Shown here: one piece after another, positions 1 to 11,585 of the stretch
How positions within the stretch are numbered: the stretch's first letter is position 1
Layout: every line of letters begins with the position of its first letter
NCBI GenBank assembly: GCA_024803745.1
Contig: JANJXV010000099.1
Span: 1,612,001-1,676,000 of the forward strand
DNA from: Megascapheus bottae
Lineage: Eukaryota > Chordata > Mammalia > Rodentia > Geomyidae
DNA: 64,000 bases
Reading direction: 5' to 3'
Program-made: the position numbers and the translations under genes
The notes under the pieces: model-generated
What the model was told of the DNA's origin: nothing
Databases searched by the model: none
The model's input: only the letters and a program-made list of their open reading frames with translations

Positions 1-274
1 CTTCCAGTTAGCATAGCAGTCTACTACTGAAAATTTGAAGAAAACTTTTGAGTAATCCTAATAAATCTGTGTATCATCTGCACACACATCAAATCAGCAG
101 GAGCTATGTTCTACTATTATATAAATGTATTTAATCCCTTCTTGACTTAATGAGCCTTAAAGAGTAAAACATATGAAATAGTTATGAAACTAACAGTCAC
201 CATTCTTCTACCTAATATTGTAATATAAGTTTATAAATGCAAGGACTATTCTGAAGTGTGCAGAAGATAGCTTC
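1..274. other. Left flank, no gene seen
   Basis: AT-rich sequence with no convincing coding region or recognised repeat. It ends where homology with the second copy of the flank begins (275, matching 27487). Confidence 0.6.
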
Positions 275-548
275 TAATTATAATATTCTCATGAAGTATA
301 GTTTTTAAGAAACATGTTGCTTGCTTTGGGAAAGCAAAGGCAAGGAAAAATGATATAAGTAAGTTCCCTATTTATCAGAAGGAAAATACTATTGGGTTTA
401 GATCAACTTCATTCATTCCGTGCTGATAAACCAATATTTGCAATTCCTGAGGCCAATCACTTCATTGTGATGCACAATCAGCCAGCTTAGATCAATCTTC
501 CAAAAAAAGAAAGGAACAAATGAGAAGCAATTAAGGTTTCCAAAATGA

Positions 549-645
549 ACCAGGTGGTGGTGGCAGCTCACACTTGTAATTCTATCTACTCAAGGCCTGA
601 AATCCAAGGATCTGGATTAAGTCTGTCTGGGATGAAAATATTACT
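549..645 (+). repeat. Degenerate B1-like SINE fragment
   Basis: The stretch resembles the B1-type half of the local SINEs (GGTGGCTCA, TGTAAT, CTACTCA, then GATCTG). It is diverged and stops early. The duplicate lies about 27.2 kb downstream, near 27762. Confidence 0.5.
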
Positions 646-956
646 GTCTGTAACATCATCTCTGTTATCACAGCCCAGCTGATACACTCTGCCCAACAGG
701 TTCCAAACACCAAAGTCCATCTCCTATCTGAAATACTATCAAACGTACTCACATATTATTTCCTCTTTGGGAGATAGTTGAAACATGTACCAGAAACACT
801 TCCCTGGCTTCAGAGTGGAAGTGGAAATATATACTCACTAGAATCCCATCTAGTAAATTACAGTCAATCATCGTTCCTCACATCTTGTTAGTTAAATTGA
901 ACAATGAGTGTTTGGATCAGAAGCAATGTGTATGAGCATACATGTTGTAAAAGTAC

Positions 957-1078
957 TGTAATCCTAGCTACTCAAGATAAGCTGAGAACTGAGGATTCCA
1001 GTTCAAAATCAGCCACGCAATACATTCCATAAGATTTTTACCTCTAATTAACCAGCAAAAAACAGAGCGTTGAATTGT
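957..1078 (+). repeat. Degenerate B1/ID SINE fragment
   Basis: It contains CTGTAATCCTAGCTACTCA, a GAGGATTCCAGTTC motif and a TCTAATTAACCAGCA segment. These are characteristic of the B1-ID composite SINE found elsewhere in the window. Both ends are truncated. A copy lies in D2 near 28170. Confidence 0.6.
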
Positions 1079-1132
1079 GCTTAAAATGCCACAGCCCTAA
1101 GCTTTGCATTAAAGAGCTAGGGGGTAGCATTC

Positions 1133-3000
1133 AGGATGCCCACTCCCTCCACTCCTTTTTAACATAGTACTAGAATTCCTAGGCAGTGCAATAAGGCAAG
1201 AAGCAAGCATAAAGGGGATCCAACTAGGCAAAGAGGAAATAAAACTATCCCTCTTTGCCGATGACATGATTCTGTATTTAAAGAATCCTATAGATTCTAC
1301 TCCCAAGCTCCTTGAGCTGATTCAAAGATTTGGAAGGGTAACAGGCCATAAAATGAACCCTCACAAATCAACTACCTTACTTTATGCCAACACTGAGAGG
1401 AACGAGGCCATAATCAGGAAAGAAATTCCTTTCACAGTAGCCTCAAAGAAAATAAAGTACCTAGCAATTAGCTTAACGAAGAATGTACAGGACCGTTTAG
1501 ATGAAAACTTTCAAACCACAAAAAAGGAAATAAAAGCATAACTAAGGAAATGGAAAAACCTCCCATGCTCCTGGATTGGAAGAATCAACATTGTGAAAAT
1601 GACAATCTTGCCAAGGGCTATCTACAAATTCAATGTAATACCAATCAACATCCCAATGTCATTCTTTAAAGAAATAGAAGAGGCAATTCAAAATTTCATA
1701 TGGAATAATAAAAGACCCTGTAGAGCAAAAATACTTCTTAGCAGAAAGAACAGAGCTGGAGGAATTTCAATTCCAAACTTAAGACTCTCTTACAGAGCTA
1801 TAATTCTCAAAACAGCTTGGTACTGGCACAAGAACAGGCCTGAAGTCCATTGGAGTAGAACTGCGGACCCAGATATTAAACCACAGACCTATAGCAACCT
1901 AATCTTTGACCAGTGAGCCAGAAAAATAGAATGGAAGAAAGATAGCCTCTTCAACAAGTTGTGCTGGCAGAACTGGTTAAACACCTGCAGAAAACTAAAG
2001 TTGGATCCTTCTTTGTCACCTTGCACTAGAATTAACTCCAAATGGATCAAAGACCTGGAGGTAAAAGCTGACACACTGAAAAGTTTACAGGAAGGAATAG
2101 GAGATACACTAGGCCTCCTTGGCACAGGTCGAAACTTTCTTAATAAGGACCAAGAATCACAACAAATCAAAGAAAGGCTGGATAAGTGGGACTGCATTAA
2201 ACTGCAGAGCTTTTGTATGGCAACGGATATAGCTAGTAAACTAATCAGGAAGCCTACAGAGTGGGAGAAGATCTTCACCAACCAAACAACGGACAAAGGC
2301 CTCATACCTAAATTATATCAACAACTCAAAAAATTGAATCACTCCAAAACTAACCTCCAAAGTAACACCCATCCCATTAAAAATGGGCCAAAGACTTAAG
2401 AGAGTCTTCTCTGAAGAAGAAACAAAAATGGCGTATAGACACATGAAGAAATGCTCCACATCTCTGGTCATAAAAGAAATGCAAATCAAAACAACTCTAA
2501 GATTCCACCTCACTCCAGTTAGAATGGCCAGGATCAGGAAAATGAATGACAACAGATGCTGGAGGCGATGTGGCCAGGAGGGATCAGTACTACACTGTTG
2601 ATGGGAGTGCAAACTCGTTCAACCACTATGGAAAGCAGTGCGGCAGTGCCTCAAAAGGCAAAAAATAGAACTCCCCTATGACCCAGCAATTCCAGTACTT
2701 GGCATTTACCCAACAATCCAGAAACAAGGGCATACTAAACCCACTAGCACAACAATGTTCATTGCAGCACTATTCACCATAGCAAAGATATGGAACCAAC
2801 CCAGCTGTCCCTCAGTTGATGAGTGGATCAACAAGTTGTGGTATTTGTACACAATGGAATTCTATGCTGCTGTCAGAAAGAATGACATTGCCCCATTTGT
2901 TAGGAAATGGAAAGACTTAGAACAAATCATATTAAGTGAAGTAAGCCAGACTCAAAGGAACTTACGCTCAGTGGTTTCCCTCATTCGTCATAATCAGTAG
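1133..3000 (+). pseudogene. L1-0 ORF2 remnant (RT fingers/palm to C-terminus)
   Basis: This encodes the C-terminal part of L1 ORF2p. It includes the reverse-transcriptase catalytic motif FADDMILY near 1255-1280, the thumb region, and the Cys-rich C-terminal domain near 2555-2610. The frame is broken by a stop at 1539-1541, a TGA at 1914-1916 where other copies read Gly-Ala, an indel near 2380, and a TGA at the CWW motif near 2599. The natural end is the TAG at 2998-3000. A patch at 2655-2672 matches L1-5 rather than its sister L1-0'. Non-functional. Confidence 0.9.
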
Positions 3001-3418
3001 AAACCTTGGGCTCTACTAGCAGAGATTGTCAATAGAGCAAAAGGCCATATATAAGGCCATATAATGTGAAGCTAATTGAAAGGACCTCCAGGATATTGAC
3101 ACAAAAGCCATATAATGAATGATTGTTGTCCTTAATGTACTATGTTGTCTCTCATCTCGCTTGCTGTCCCTTGGTTATCCCATATTGGTATAGTATCTCA
3201 CTTTGTTATCTGATATATTGAATTTATTTGTATTTGGATATTTGAAATTTGATAGGGAAGGGGGGAAAACCAAGACGGGTGGGGGGTGTGGGTTTGGAGG
3301 GAAATGGGTACCAAGACATGTGAAAGGGTATCAATGTATGTGAATTAATGCACCTTCTATCTGGCAAATATCATCTAACCCTTTTACTAATTACAATAAA
3401 AAAATGAAAAAAAAGAAA
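1133..3418 (+). mobile_element. L1-0: 5'-truncated LINE-1 (ORF2 C-terminal half and 3'UTR)
   Basis: The homology begins abruptly at 1133 inside the reverse-transcriptase coding region and runs to the 3' end. The 3'UTR (3001-3418) has the G-rich polypurine tract typical of rodent L1s near 3255-3300, a polyadenylation signal AATAAA at 3395-3400 and a short A-rich tail. I see no target-site duplication: the 5' flank does not match the sequence after the tail. The truncation is therefore better explained as the recombination edge of the array than as an ordinary truncated insertion. Confidence 0.93.
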
Positions 3419-4044
3419 GTTGTAGTGTGTGGGGAGGATGATGTGGTCAAATACATTTCTTCTTAGAAATTTACCTCATCTGGTTGCCCTGGATTTTCCT
3501 GGCCTTCTTCTTAGAGAAAGTTCTGTTATACTGGATTTGTGGCTTGGCAATGATCTAGCATGTACATCTTCGAGTAAGACATCCACAACTTCCATGCCTG
3601 AGACTCGAGTTTCCTGACCTTTGGCAACAGCACAGCAACATCTTTCTTCCTCCTGAGCCACAGGCCAAGTGAGCTGGCTTGAGCTGGTTGTTAGTTACAG
3701 TGGCTTGGTTACCAGGGTTCCATATTCTGTTCCATTGTGAGGGAGGCAGGGTCACCTTTCAGGGCCCAATGACCAAAGATCCTTGCTCACAAAAGACCTC
3801 ACCAAAGACATACTGGAGGCTGAATCTCTCCTCCAATCTCACAATATACATGTGGATGTAGTAAACAGCACACCTTATTTGTCCAATCCCAATGTCTTCC
3901 ACTAGGCCCAACTACCAGTCTGGTCTCAGGCTCAAGGAGACTTTCTTAGGTAAGATCCAAACTTAAGGGTCAATATTGCCCTCATCCTTTACAAAACATT
4001 TGCTTCACAGTGCCTTCTCTGCCTGCATTTTGCCCCTTGTCGAA

Positions 4045-4235
4045 TTTTTTTTGTTTTTGCTAGTCTTGGGACTTGACCTCAGAGTGTGAACATTGTTCTT
4101 GGGCGTTCTTTAGGCTTTAGCTGTCCCACCGAGCCACAGCACCACTTGCAGCGTTTTCTATGTATGTGGTAATGAGGAATCAAACCTGAGGCTTACTGCT
4201 TGGTAGCCAAGGACTCTCCCACTAGGTCAAACACA
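4045..4235 (-). repeat. ID-type dimeric SINE (reverse)
   Basis: Reverse-oriented remnant with the motifs CTTGGGACTTGACCTCAG, GAGCCACAGCACCACTT and a degraded tRNA-like half ending at TAGGTCAAACACA. The same SINE sits at the homologous position in every spacer and in plus orientation at 22728-22915, so the insertion predates the duplications. Confidence 0.75.
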
Positions 4236-4486
4236 CAGGGCATCTTGCACATATTTTTGACGTCAATCTACTAGGATATTATTAGGGTTCTGTATCCTAA
4301 TCAATTTTTTCCTGATGATTAGCTTTGCTGTCATGTGTAAAAAATGCAAGAGGAAAAAACACAGAAGAATTAGTGAAATTAAAAAAAAGCATTAGACACA
4401 GTTAAGTGTTCATTGTTTGTAGGAGAAAGGATATTTGGATATGATGATGATGATGATGATGATGACTTTATAATTACTATGTCAGG

Positions 4487-4672
4487 GTTGAGAGTTTGGC
4501 ATAGTGGTATAGTGCTTGCCTAGCATCCATGAAGATCTGGGTTTGATTGCTCAGTATCACATAGATAGAAAATCTAGATGTGGCACTGTGGCTCAAGTGG
4601 CAGAGGGCTAGACTTGAGAAAACCCGAGGACAGTGCTCAGGCCCTGAATTCAAGCCCCAAGACTGGCAGAAA
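4487..4672 (+). repeat. ID-type dimeric SINE
   Basis: The first half carries ATAGTGCTTGCCTAGCATCC (A-box region) and GGGTTTGATTGCTCAGTA (B-box region), as in tRNA-Ala-derived ID elements. The second tRNA-like half carries GTGGCTCAAGTGGCAGAG and TTCAAGCCCC. It ends in an A-rich segment. It is shared by every spacer and by 22285-22485 (reverse). Confidence 0.85.
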
Positions 4673-5353
4673 GATAAAAGAAAATAAAAATGCTTTTTAC
4701 AAGCTAATTCACTCACAGCATTTGCTTCTGAAATCCTCGCTTCTGCATCTTGTGAAATAGCCCTTTCCCTCAAAGTAGACAAGAAAAACAGATCCATCCC
4801 ATGGTCCACTGTGAGGCCACTGGTTGGGCTAAAAGCTAGTCGTGCAGCAACACAGAAGTTTTATTCTAATACTTTCCAAACTTTGTACTCAAATATGCTA
4901 CCTACTTACCAACTTATGTCTGTTATCCATATGCTACAACTTTTCTTCATTACTACAATATTCTTACACTCCTACGTTAATCCTCTTGCACCTCCCCTGA
5001 CCTCTCTCATTCTTTTTTTCTATCTCTGGACCTCTGCTCGTCGTTCAACACTTACACTGCACGGATCTACACTTGATGCCTGTTGAGCAATATTGTATAT
5101 GTAGGTGGTTAATCATTCTCTAGGCTCAGAGGGACTTAAAGACAATAGAGATTGGATTGAGAGGCTTATTGTTTTGGGTATAAATCGCTTATCAGTGGTT
5201 GTATTAGGCTGGTCTGTAAGTGCACAAAAAGAAAGAGTGATAATACCAATCAAAACTTGTGAACATCCAGTGTCTGCCAGCTACAGAGGTCTAGGTTGGT
5301 TATATCTGAAAAACTATAATCGTATTTAGTAGTAATCTTGCTCCCATTTTCAA

Positions 5354-6536
5354 ATGGGCAGAACAAGAAATCAAGAAAAATGTAAAATCAAGAAACAACA
5401 TCCCCCACCCAATGTAAACAGACAATGGAACAGTCACTGGCAAACCTAGAGGAGAGTCTTCCAATTGCTACACAAATGCAATTGATAAACATCATTAATG
5501 AAAAATGTGAAAATATAAAGAAAGAGATAATGGAGGAAGCCATACCTGAACAAGAGGAAAGCAAAAACAAGGTGATAAGTGAAAAAGAAGAAGCCATAAA
5601 GGAGGCAATAATAAAGGTTTTTCAAAGAAAGATGGATGAATTCAAAGAATCCACAAATAAAAACGTGACCAAACTCCAGCAAATGTCCAAAGAAAATAAA
5701 GCTACTGAGCTAACCACTCAAAAGGAAATCAAGGAGATAAAGAAATCCATACATGATCTAAAACAAGGGATGCAAGGCATCAAAAGTGAGCAATTAGAAG
5801 CAAGGGAGATGAAAAATAAAGTAGATAGCTTTGATGGCAGGTTAGACATTGCAGAGGAGAGAATTTCCGTGGCTGAAGATAATTTAGGTATTATAAAGAA
5901 CAGAAAATGAGTCAATCCAAATCTAGGAAATATGAGAGAGCGCTTCAGGAGGTCCAAGATACAATTAGGAAGCCTAATTTAAGGCTAGTTGGTACTGAGG
6001 AGGGAGTGGAGAAAGAGGTCAATGGTATTGGAAATATACTTCAGGGAATCATCTCAGAGAATTTCCCAAATATCCAGAAGGGCAGGCCCATCCAGATACG
6101 AGAAGCTTTTAGAACCCCAAACAGACCTGACCAGAAAAGAACATCCCACCGCCACCTTGAGATCCGAACTGGATCAATAGAAACGAAAGGAAAGATCCTA
6201 AAGGCAGCCAGGCAAAAGGGATCAGTAACCTACAAAGGCAAACCAATCAGAATAACCCCAGATTTCTCAGCAGAGACCATGCAAGCACGAAGTGACTGGA
6301 AGCATATATGTCATGCCCTTATATCAAATAACTACCAACCAAGAATACTGTAGCCAGCTAAGCTCTCATTCATAACTGAGGGAACAATAAAAACATTCCA
6401 TTCCAGGGAAAAGCTGCAACAATATGTCGAAACAAAACCAACACTACAGAGAATTCTCAACGATGCTCTATACATACAAAACCAAAATAAATGCATTATA
6501 GGGAAAGAAATGGCACCTAAACAGCGTACCATCTAA
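5354..6536 (+). pseudogene. L1-1 ORF1 (split and prematurely stopped)
   Basis: L1 ORF1p is the RNA-binding chaperone. Here the ATG at 5354 is out of frame with the body because one base is missing near 5373, so the long open part starts at 5425. The first segment (to 5910) is a Lys/Glu-rich coiled coil. It stops at an ATGA overlap (5907-5910) and the RRM/C-terminal segment continues in the minus-one frame at 5907-6353. That segment contains ITPDFSAETMQAR, the conserved C-terminal-domain block. A TAG at 6351-6353 replaces an expected Tyr before PAKLSF, and the true C-terminus would lie at 6536. Confidence 0.9.
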
Positions 6537-6584
6537 GGACCACAAGAACTGTCAAGACACAGGCCCTACTAAAAGCTTTTAAAA

Positions 6585-6935
6585 ATGGTAGGAACTAATA
6601 AATATCTCTCAATCCTAACTCTCAATATCAATGGACTTAAGTCTCCAATTAAACGGCATAGGCTGTCTAGTTGGATCAAAAAGCAAGAGCCATCGTTCTG
6701 CTGTCTTCAAGAGACATATCTTACCCAAAAACCATCATCTTTTGAAAGTGAGAGGTTGGAATAAATTCTATCAAGCTAACTGCCCCCATAAACAGGCTGG
6801 AGTTGCCATCCTCATATCAGATAGAATAGACTTCAAACTAAAAATAGTAAGAAAAGACAAAGAAGGTTACTACATACTACTAAAGGGATCTTTCCTCCCG
6901 GAAGACATAACGATCCTAAATATTTACACACCAAT
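6585..6935 (+). pseudogene. L1-1 ORF2 5' fragment (endonuclease start)
   Basis: It begins MVGTNKYLSILTLNINGLNS, the usual start of L1 ORF2p with the catalytic Asn of the AP-like endonuclease. Unlike the other units, codon 40 is intact here (FCCLQET rather than a TGA). An extra C near 6722 shifts the frame, after which VRGWNKFYQANC and VAILISDRIDF continue. The reading frame is lost at the block edge at 6935, after about 115 codons. Confidence 0.85.
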
Positions 6936-7384
6936 TTGAAGGTTCTCAAAAGATTGAAGATTCTGACAGTGTAAGTTAGATTCCGGCATTGATATTAAAT
7001 AATGCAATGAGTAGGGATTTATATTTGAAATATCACTGTTGGCAAAATCTAACACACATTTGCTTAGTATTTGCTTTTAATTTCCCAAGAAGTTCAGTAC
7101 AAGCCAATATGTGTGGCATATATCGACTGGGAAAATTATTCAGAGTATGTGACTCATTTGAACAGGAGTCAGTGAAAAGATACAGAAGCAGGATACCCAT
7201 ATTGTGATAATTTGTATCTTTTGCATATTTTGTGTTTGTTATTATTTCCATTTGTAGTGTACATTTCTAGGCAAAAACTTTTAAAATGTTTAGAAACAAT
7301 TTGTTATTTCAACAGCAAAAAAAAGACATTTATATGCCTGATAAAATTCACAGAATCCAAATTTTTCCATATTATTTTTTCTTG
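6936..7384. other. Unassigned AT-rich DNA after the D1 edge
   Basis: I see no gene here. Short open frames exist but have no recognisable domain or splice signals. The first bases (TTGAAGGTTCTCAAAAG) should reappear at the far end of the L1 array if a larger unit was tandemly duplicated. Confidence 0.5.
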
Positions 7385-7616
7385 TGGTTCATAGATCTTG
7401 AACTCAGCCTGGGCACTATCCCTGAGCTCTTCAGCTCCAGGCTACCACCTTACTCTGGAGCCAAGCCCCACTTCCCATTTTCTAAAAGTAAATTGGAGAT
7501 AAGTGTCTCAGGTCTTTTTGTGCCAGGATGGCTTTAAACATTGATCCTCAGATCTCAGCCTCCTGAGTAGCTAGGATTATAGTAGTGAGCCACCACCCCA
7601 TCATGCTCAGCTTTCT
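7385..7616 (-). repeat. B1-ID composite SINE (reverse)
   Basis: The reverse-oriented motifs are TTGAACTCAGCCTGGGCACT at the left and GCCTCCTGAGTAGCTAGGAT, then GTGAGCCACCACC, at the right. These are the complement of the local composite consensus (TGTAATCCTAGCTACTCAGG). Confidence 0.8.
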
Positions 7617-7627
7617 GGTTTTTTTTT

Positions 7628-7800
7628 AAACAAGCCCTTTGGCTGGAACTCGGTCTGAGCACTGTCCTTCAGCTTTCCTCAAGGCTAGTGATCTTCTACT
7701 TGAGCCACAGCACTACTTCTGGTTTTTTCTGTGTATGTGGTACTGCGGAATTGAAACTTCGTCTTCATACAAGCACTCTACAACTATGCCAAACTCCCCG
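7628..7800 (-). repeat. ID-type dimeric SINE (reverse)
   Basis: It contains GAGCCACAGCACTACTTCTGG, then TGTATGTGGTACTGCGGAATTG and ACAAGCACTCTACAACTATGCC. These are the complement of the two tRNA-like halves. It directly adjoins the previous SINE. Confidence 0.8.
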
Positions 7801-8464
7801 CCCCTCCACATTAGTTTTTATGATAGATCTTTCCATGCATCCAGGTTGGCTAGAAATCCTTCTTGAGTTTCCCAAGATCAGGGAGTATAGGTGTGTCCCA
7901 TCCTGTGTGGCTACATAACCATTGTTTAGGGTACAGTTCTCTCTTCATTCTACCCATCTAGAGCAATTTTCATCTTCCATGTATAATCATTAAACATTCA
8001 TCTCCTGTTCCTCTCTACTCCATTCTCTGGAACCATCGTGCTTTTTGGCTCTAAGGGTTTGTTGATCCTTGGAAGCTCTGGAAGGGAAAACATACCCTAG
8101 CTCTTCCTTTATGACTGCTGTATTTTTAGTTTACTGTAATCAAGATTCATCTGTAAAATATAGTAAAATGTTCTTCCTTTTCAATGCATTGTTTTGCATA
8201 TTTCTATCTTTTGATTATTATTAATAGTTGTGAATGGATTCTCCACATATTTGTTCTAGTCTCTGCTTTCCCTTCCGTTAGGTACAAATCTAGAAATAGA
8301 AGTGTTGGACCATATTTCTATGTAATTCTATATTTAGTACTTTTTTAGCACTCTCCACGCAATTTTTGATTGTTTTATATTCCTTGCAGAACTATTCCAA
8401 TGTTCTACTTCTTCTCACTACCTTCCCAGTAATAGTTAGACTTTGAAAGTTGTTTTTTTGTATG
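7801..8464. other. No gene recognised
   Basis: AT-rich intergenic sequence. Phrases such as TTTGTTCTAGTCTCTGC and TTCCAATGTTCTACTTCTTC resemble old antisense L1 3' sequence, but I cannot align it securely. Confidence 0.35.
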
Positions 8465-8505
8465 CGTGTGTGTGTGTGTGTGTGTTTGTGTGTGTGTATG
8501 TGGAT
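8465..8505. repeat. (TG)n microsatellite
   Basis: An interrupted TG dinucleotide run of about 40 bases, with one TTTG interruption. Confidence 0.9.
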
Positions 8506-8895
8506 CTTTTTGTTTAAAACTATATTTATATTAATATACTTAAAGTAAAGATTTCATTGTAATTTTAATTTTTCTCATGACTGTTAATATTGAACTTCTT
8601 TCTACATTTTGAACTACTATTTCTATATATTCTTTTTAGAAAATCCTCTCCAATCTCCAATTATTTTCCCTTTTTTTGTGGGGTAGTGGGGAAAGTCATG
8701 GGGCTTGGACCTTGGGCCGTGAGCTCTTTAGTTAAGGCTATTGTCCTACCCTGAGTATTGCCCCTCAGTTCTTCTGCTCACAGCTCCCTACCCCTCTTCC
8801 CATTATATACAGAACAAAGGTCATCCTCAGTCTTTTTGAAAAAGTAAAACATACAGTAAATTTGTAGTATAAAACAGCAAGAAATAAATTTCTTG
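8506..8895. other. Intergenic, possible degenerate SINE near 8690-8840
   Basis: The stretch GGGGCTTGGACCTTGGGCC followed by GAGTATTGCCCCTCAG looks like a badly worn reverse ID-type SINE. No coding evidence is seen. Confidence 0.4.
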
Positions 8896-9120
8896 CCAGG
8901 TGCAGTGCCTTATACCTGTAATCCTAGCTACTCAGATATCAGGCCGATATCTAAAGATTTGGTTCAAAGCCAGCCTGGGCATTAGAAAGTCTATGAGACT
9001 CTCATCGACAGTTAACCACTAGAATATGGGAAATGGCACTGTGGCTTCACAGGTAGGGTGATAGCCTTGAGTTGAAGAGCTCAGGAACAGTGCCCAGGCC
9101 CAGAGTTCAAGCCTTACAAA
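8896..9120 (+). repeat. B1-ID composite SINE
   Basis: An almost full copy: ACCTGTAATCCTAGCTACTCAG, a TTCAAAGCCAGCCTGGGC segment and GAGACTCTCATCGACAG. It is followed by the ID-like half (GGCACTGTGGCTTC, CCCAGAGTTCAAGCC) and an A-rich tail to about 9147. Confidence 0.9.
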
Positions 9121-9394
9121 TACCCCAGCCAAAAAAAAGAAAAAAAGTTTCTTCCCCAAGTGATTATTATGCCAGCCATAGAACATTAACATTCTTGGTG
9201 TACTTCACAGTATTATTACTTGATACCCTAAGATTTTGCAATATTCTCAGAGTACCAGCATATGTCATCATATAATGTAGTTCCTTTTCAATGGAATAAT
9301 TCCATTTATAACCTAAATCTACTCCCCTGACTTATTTTTTTGATACCACAATTGCTCTACCATGATATGCCACAAGCCATTAAACATTTTATGG

Positions 9395-9590
9395 TGGGTA
9401 ATTGGAAAGGAGTCTCATGGAATTTTGTGCCAGGCTGGCTTTGAACCATGGTCCTCAGATCTCAGTCTCCTGAGTAGCTAGGATGACAGGCGTGAGCCAC
9501 CAACACCTGGCTTGCCTTGTTATTTTTTTGTGGGTCTTGGGACTTGAACTCTGGGCCTAGGCACCATCCGTAAGCTTTTCAGGTCAATAG
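9395..9590 (-). repeat. B1-like SINE (reverse) with ID fragment
   Basis: It contains CCAGGCTGGCTTTGAACC, CTCCTGAGTAGCTAGGATGA and GGCGTGAGCCACCAACACC. A short TTGGGACTTGAACTCTGGGCC segment follows. It lies about 115 bases upstream of the KRAB exon. Confidence 0.8.
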
Positions 9591-9678
9591 TAAGTCTAAA
9601 CATTTAAGTAAAGGAATACAATTCCAACAAAAAAAAGAATAAAATTCCAGACATGGTGTGTTTATAACTCAGTGCTAA

Positions 9679-10595
<917 letters not shown>

Positions 10596-10685
10596 GGCCC
10601 TGTGTTCCCAAACCTGTATTAATTGACAAGCTAGAGCACTGTGCAGAACTCTGGATAGGAAATTCCTCTGACAAGAATATCACAG
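10596..10685 (+). CDS. Second KRAB exon (B/b-type box)
   Basis: A 90-base exon between acceptor TTTACAG (ends 10595) and donor GTGAGT (from 10686). Joined to the A-box exon it reads PKPVLIDKLEHCAELWI, matching the PKP...LEQG.EPWI pattern of the second KRAB module. The phase is 1 in and 1 out, and it splices in frame to 12680. No stop is present. Its Cys and His substitutions in the LEQG region are unusual but the frame is sound. Confidence 0.85.
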
Positions 10686-10844
10686 GTGAGTGAATGCATC
10701 TTCATATTGATGTTGGAGCCTGAGCCCCATTGGTAAGTTCATGTTGTGATGTACTGAGCAATAATATTCTTAGTTACCCTAAATCCTGTGTGGAACCTAT
10801 GGAATTCTTTGTGAATGAATCAAGAATCATTTTCTTTTCCCAAT

Positions 10845-10990
10845 CCTATGCCTGGTCTCAGGGACTGAGCATGGTCCTTGGGTTTTCTCAAGGCTAGCTC
10901 TCTACTTCTTGAGTCATAGCACCACTTCTGGCTTTTTCTTTGTATGTAGTACCAAGGAACTGAACCAGGTCTTTGTGCATGCTAGCCCAA
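10845..10990 (-). repeat. ID-type dimeric SINE (reverse)
   Basis: It contains CTCAGGGACTGAGCATGGTC, GAGTCATAGCACCACTTC and TGTATGTAGTACCAAGGAAC, which are the complement of the ID-type dimer. It lies in the second KRAB intron. Confidence 0.8.
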
Positions 10991-11103
10991 ACCCCCGGCA
11001 ACAAGAATCATAGGGTGATATGATGAATTCTATGTGGCAGTAGAGTTAAAGTTAGATTTCTCTGTAGAAATCACTGTGAAACAAAATAAAATGAGAAAGC
11101 CAT

Positions 11104-11322
11104 GAGCCCGTGGCTCATGCCTGTAATCCTAGCTACTTAGGAGGCTGAGATCTGAGGATCAAGGTTCAAAGACTGACCTATCACAAAAACACCTTAGACT
11201 CTTCTCTCCAATGAACCAATAGAAAATGAGAAGTAGGGTTGAGGCTAAAGACATAGGGCAGTAGGCTTGAGCTGAAGAGCTCAGGAAGAACAGCCAGGTC
11301 TAGAATTCAAGTCCCATGACTA
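11104..11322 (+). repeat. B1-ID composite SINE
   Basis: It contains GTGGCTCATGCCTGTAATCC, GAGGCTGAGATCTGAGGATC, TTAGACTCTTCTCTCCAATG and TAGAATTCAAGTCCC. Its A-rich tail has expanded into the GAAA microsatellite that follows. Confidence 0.9.
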
Positions 11323-11354
11323 CGAAACAAGAAAGAAAGAAAGAAAGAAAGAAA

Positions 11355-11388
<34 letters not shown>

Positions 11389-11450
11389 AGAAAGAGGGAA
11401 GAAAGAGGGAAGGAAGGAAAGGAAGAAAGAAAGAAAGAAAGAAAGAATGA
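11323..11450. repeat. (GAAA)n / purine-rich microsatellite
   Basis: About 125 bases of GAAA repeats with AAGG and GGGA interruptions, growing from the tail of the preceding SINE. The strand is almost pure purine. Confidence 0.9.
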
Positions 11451-11585
11451 TCTTTCATTTCTTTAAAACTAAGACTATAAATGATTGAACAAACAAGGAG
11501 TAAGTCAGGGCATTATTCTCTGATAAGGATAATATCTTTTTGCTGGTAGGAAGAGACTGGTATTCAGAACCAGATCTTTCCACCA

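Larger units (their letters stand above)
3419..4793 (-). pseudogene. Spacer S1: inverted RALGDS-like locus fragment
   Basis: This sequence is homologous, in reverse orientation, to 22178-23536 of this window. The match includes coding-like stretches and two SINEs at corresponding positions: a minus-strand ID-type element at about 4045-4235 matches 22728-22915, and a plus-strand element at about 4487-4672 matches 22285-22485. A trinucleotide (ATG)8 run lies at 4441-4464. On the minus strand an open stretch at 3661-3476 begins MAQEEERCCCAVAKGQE and also exists in the 23.3 kb locus. A GTGAGT splice-donor-like site follows the minus-strand segment at 4793-4722. This is a gene fragment without a complete gene. 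Confidence 0.75.
275..6935 (+). repeat. Segmental duplication block D1 (copy of 27487-34140)
   Basis: The sequence from 275 to 6935 reappears at 27487-34140 with an offset of 27205 to 27213 bases and only scattered differences. The block holds an 860-base flank, the 5'-truncated L1-0, spacer S1 and the first part of L1-1. The left edge is sharp: both copies share sequence from TAATTATAATATTCTC onward and differ before it. The right edge lies after TTTACACACCAAT, where this copy enters unrelated DNA and the other continues through L1 ORF2. Both copies carry the same one-base C loss just before that edge, which the other array units lack. Confidence 0.9.
4794..6935 (+). mobile_element. L1-1: LINE-1 5' part, cut at 6935
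   Basis: The element comprises a presumed 5'UTR (4794-5353), ORF1 (5354-6536) and the start of ORF2 (6585-6935). The 5' edge is inferred as the point where homology to the inverted RALGDS-like locus stops. I cannot exclude that part of 4794-5353 is other DNA. The element ends abruptly at the D1 breakpoint without an A-tail, so the loss is a DNA-level rearrangement. Confidence 0.85.

Noticed and set aside
1133..1160. Ordinary 5'-truncated L1 insertion at the D1 start
   Set aside because: No target-site duplication pairs the 5' flank with the sequence after the A-tail, and the 3' flank is the array spacer. A recombination edge fits better.
1889..2305. Minus-strand open frames inside L1 ORF2 (138 codons, repeated in each unit)
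   Set aside because: They lie antisense to the conserved ORF2 coding sequence and recur only because the L1 recurs. There is no independent start, domain or splice signal.
4487..4560. tRNA-like gene with A-box and B-box sequences
   Set aside because: It is the first half of an ID-type SINE. The tRNA fold is not kept, and the same element occurs in many places with A-rich tails.
5907..5910. Bacterial-style translationally coupled operon (ATGA overlap)
   Set aside because: The two frames are the halves of one L1 ORF1 and the context is mammalian. A fixed indel is the simpler reading, with reinitiation kept only as an alternative.
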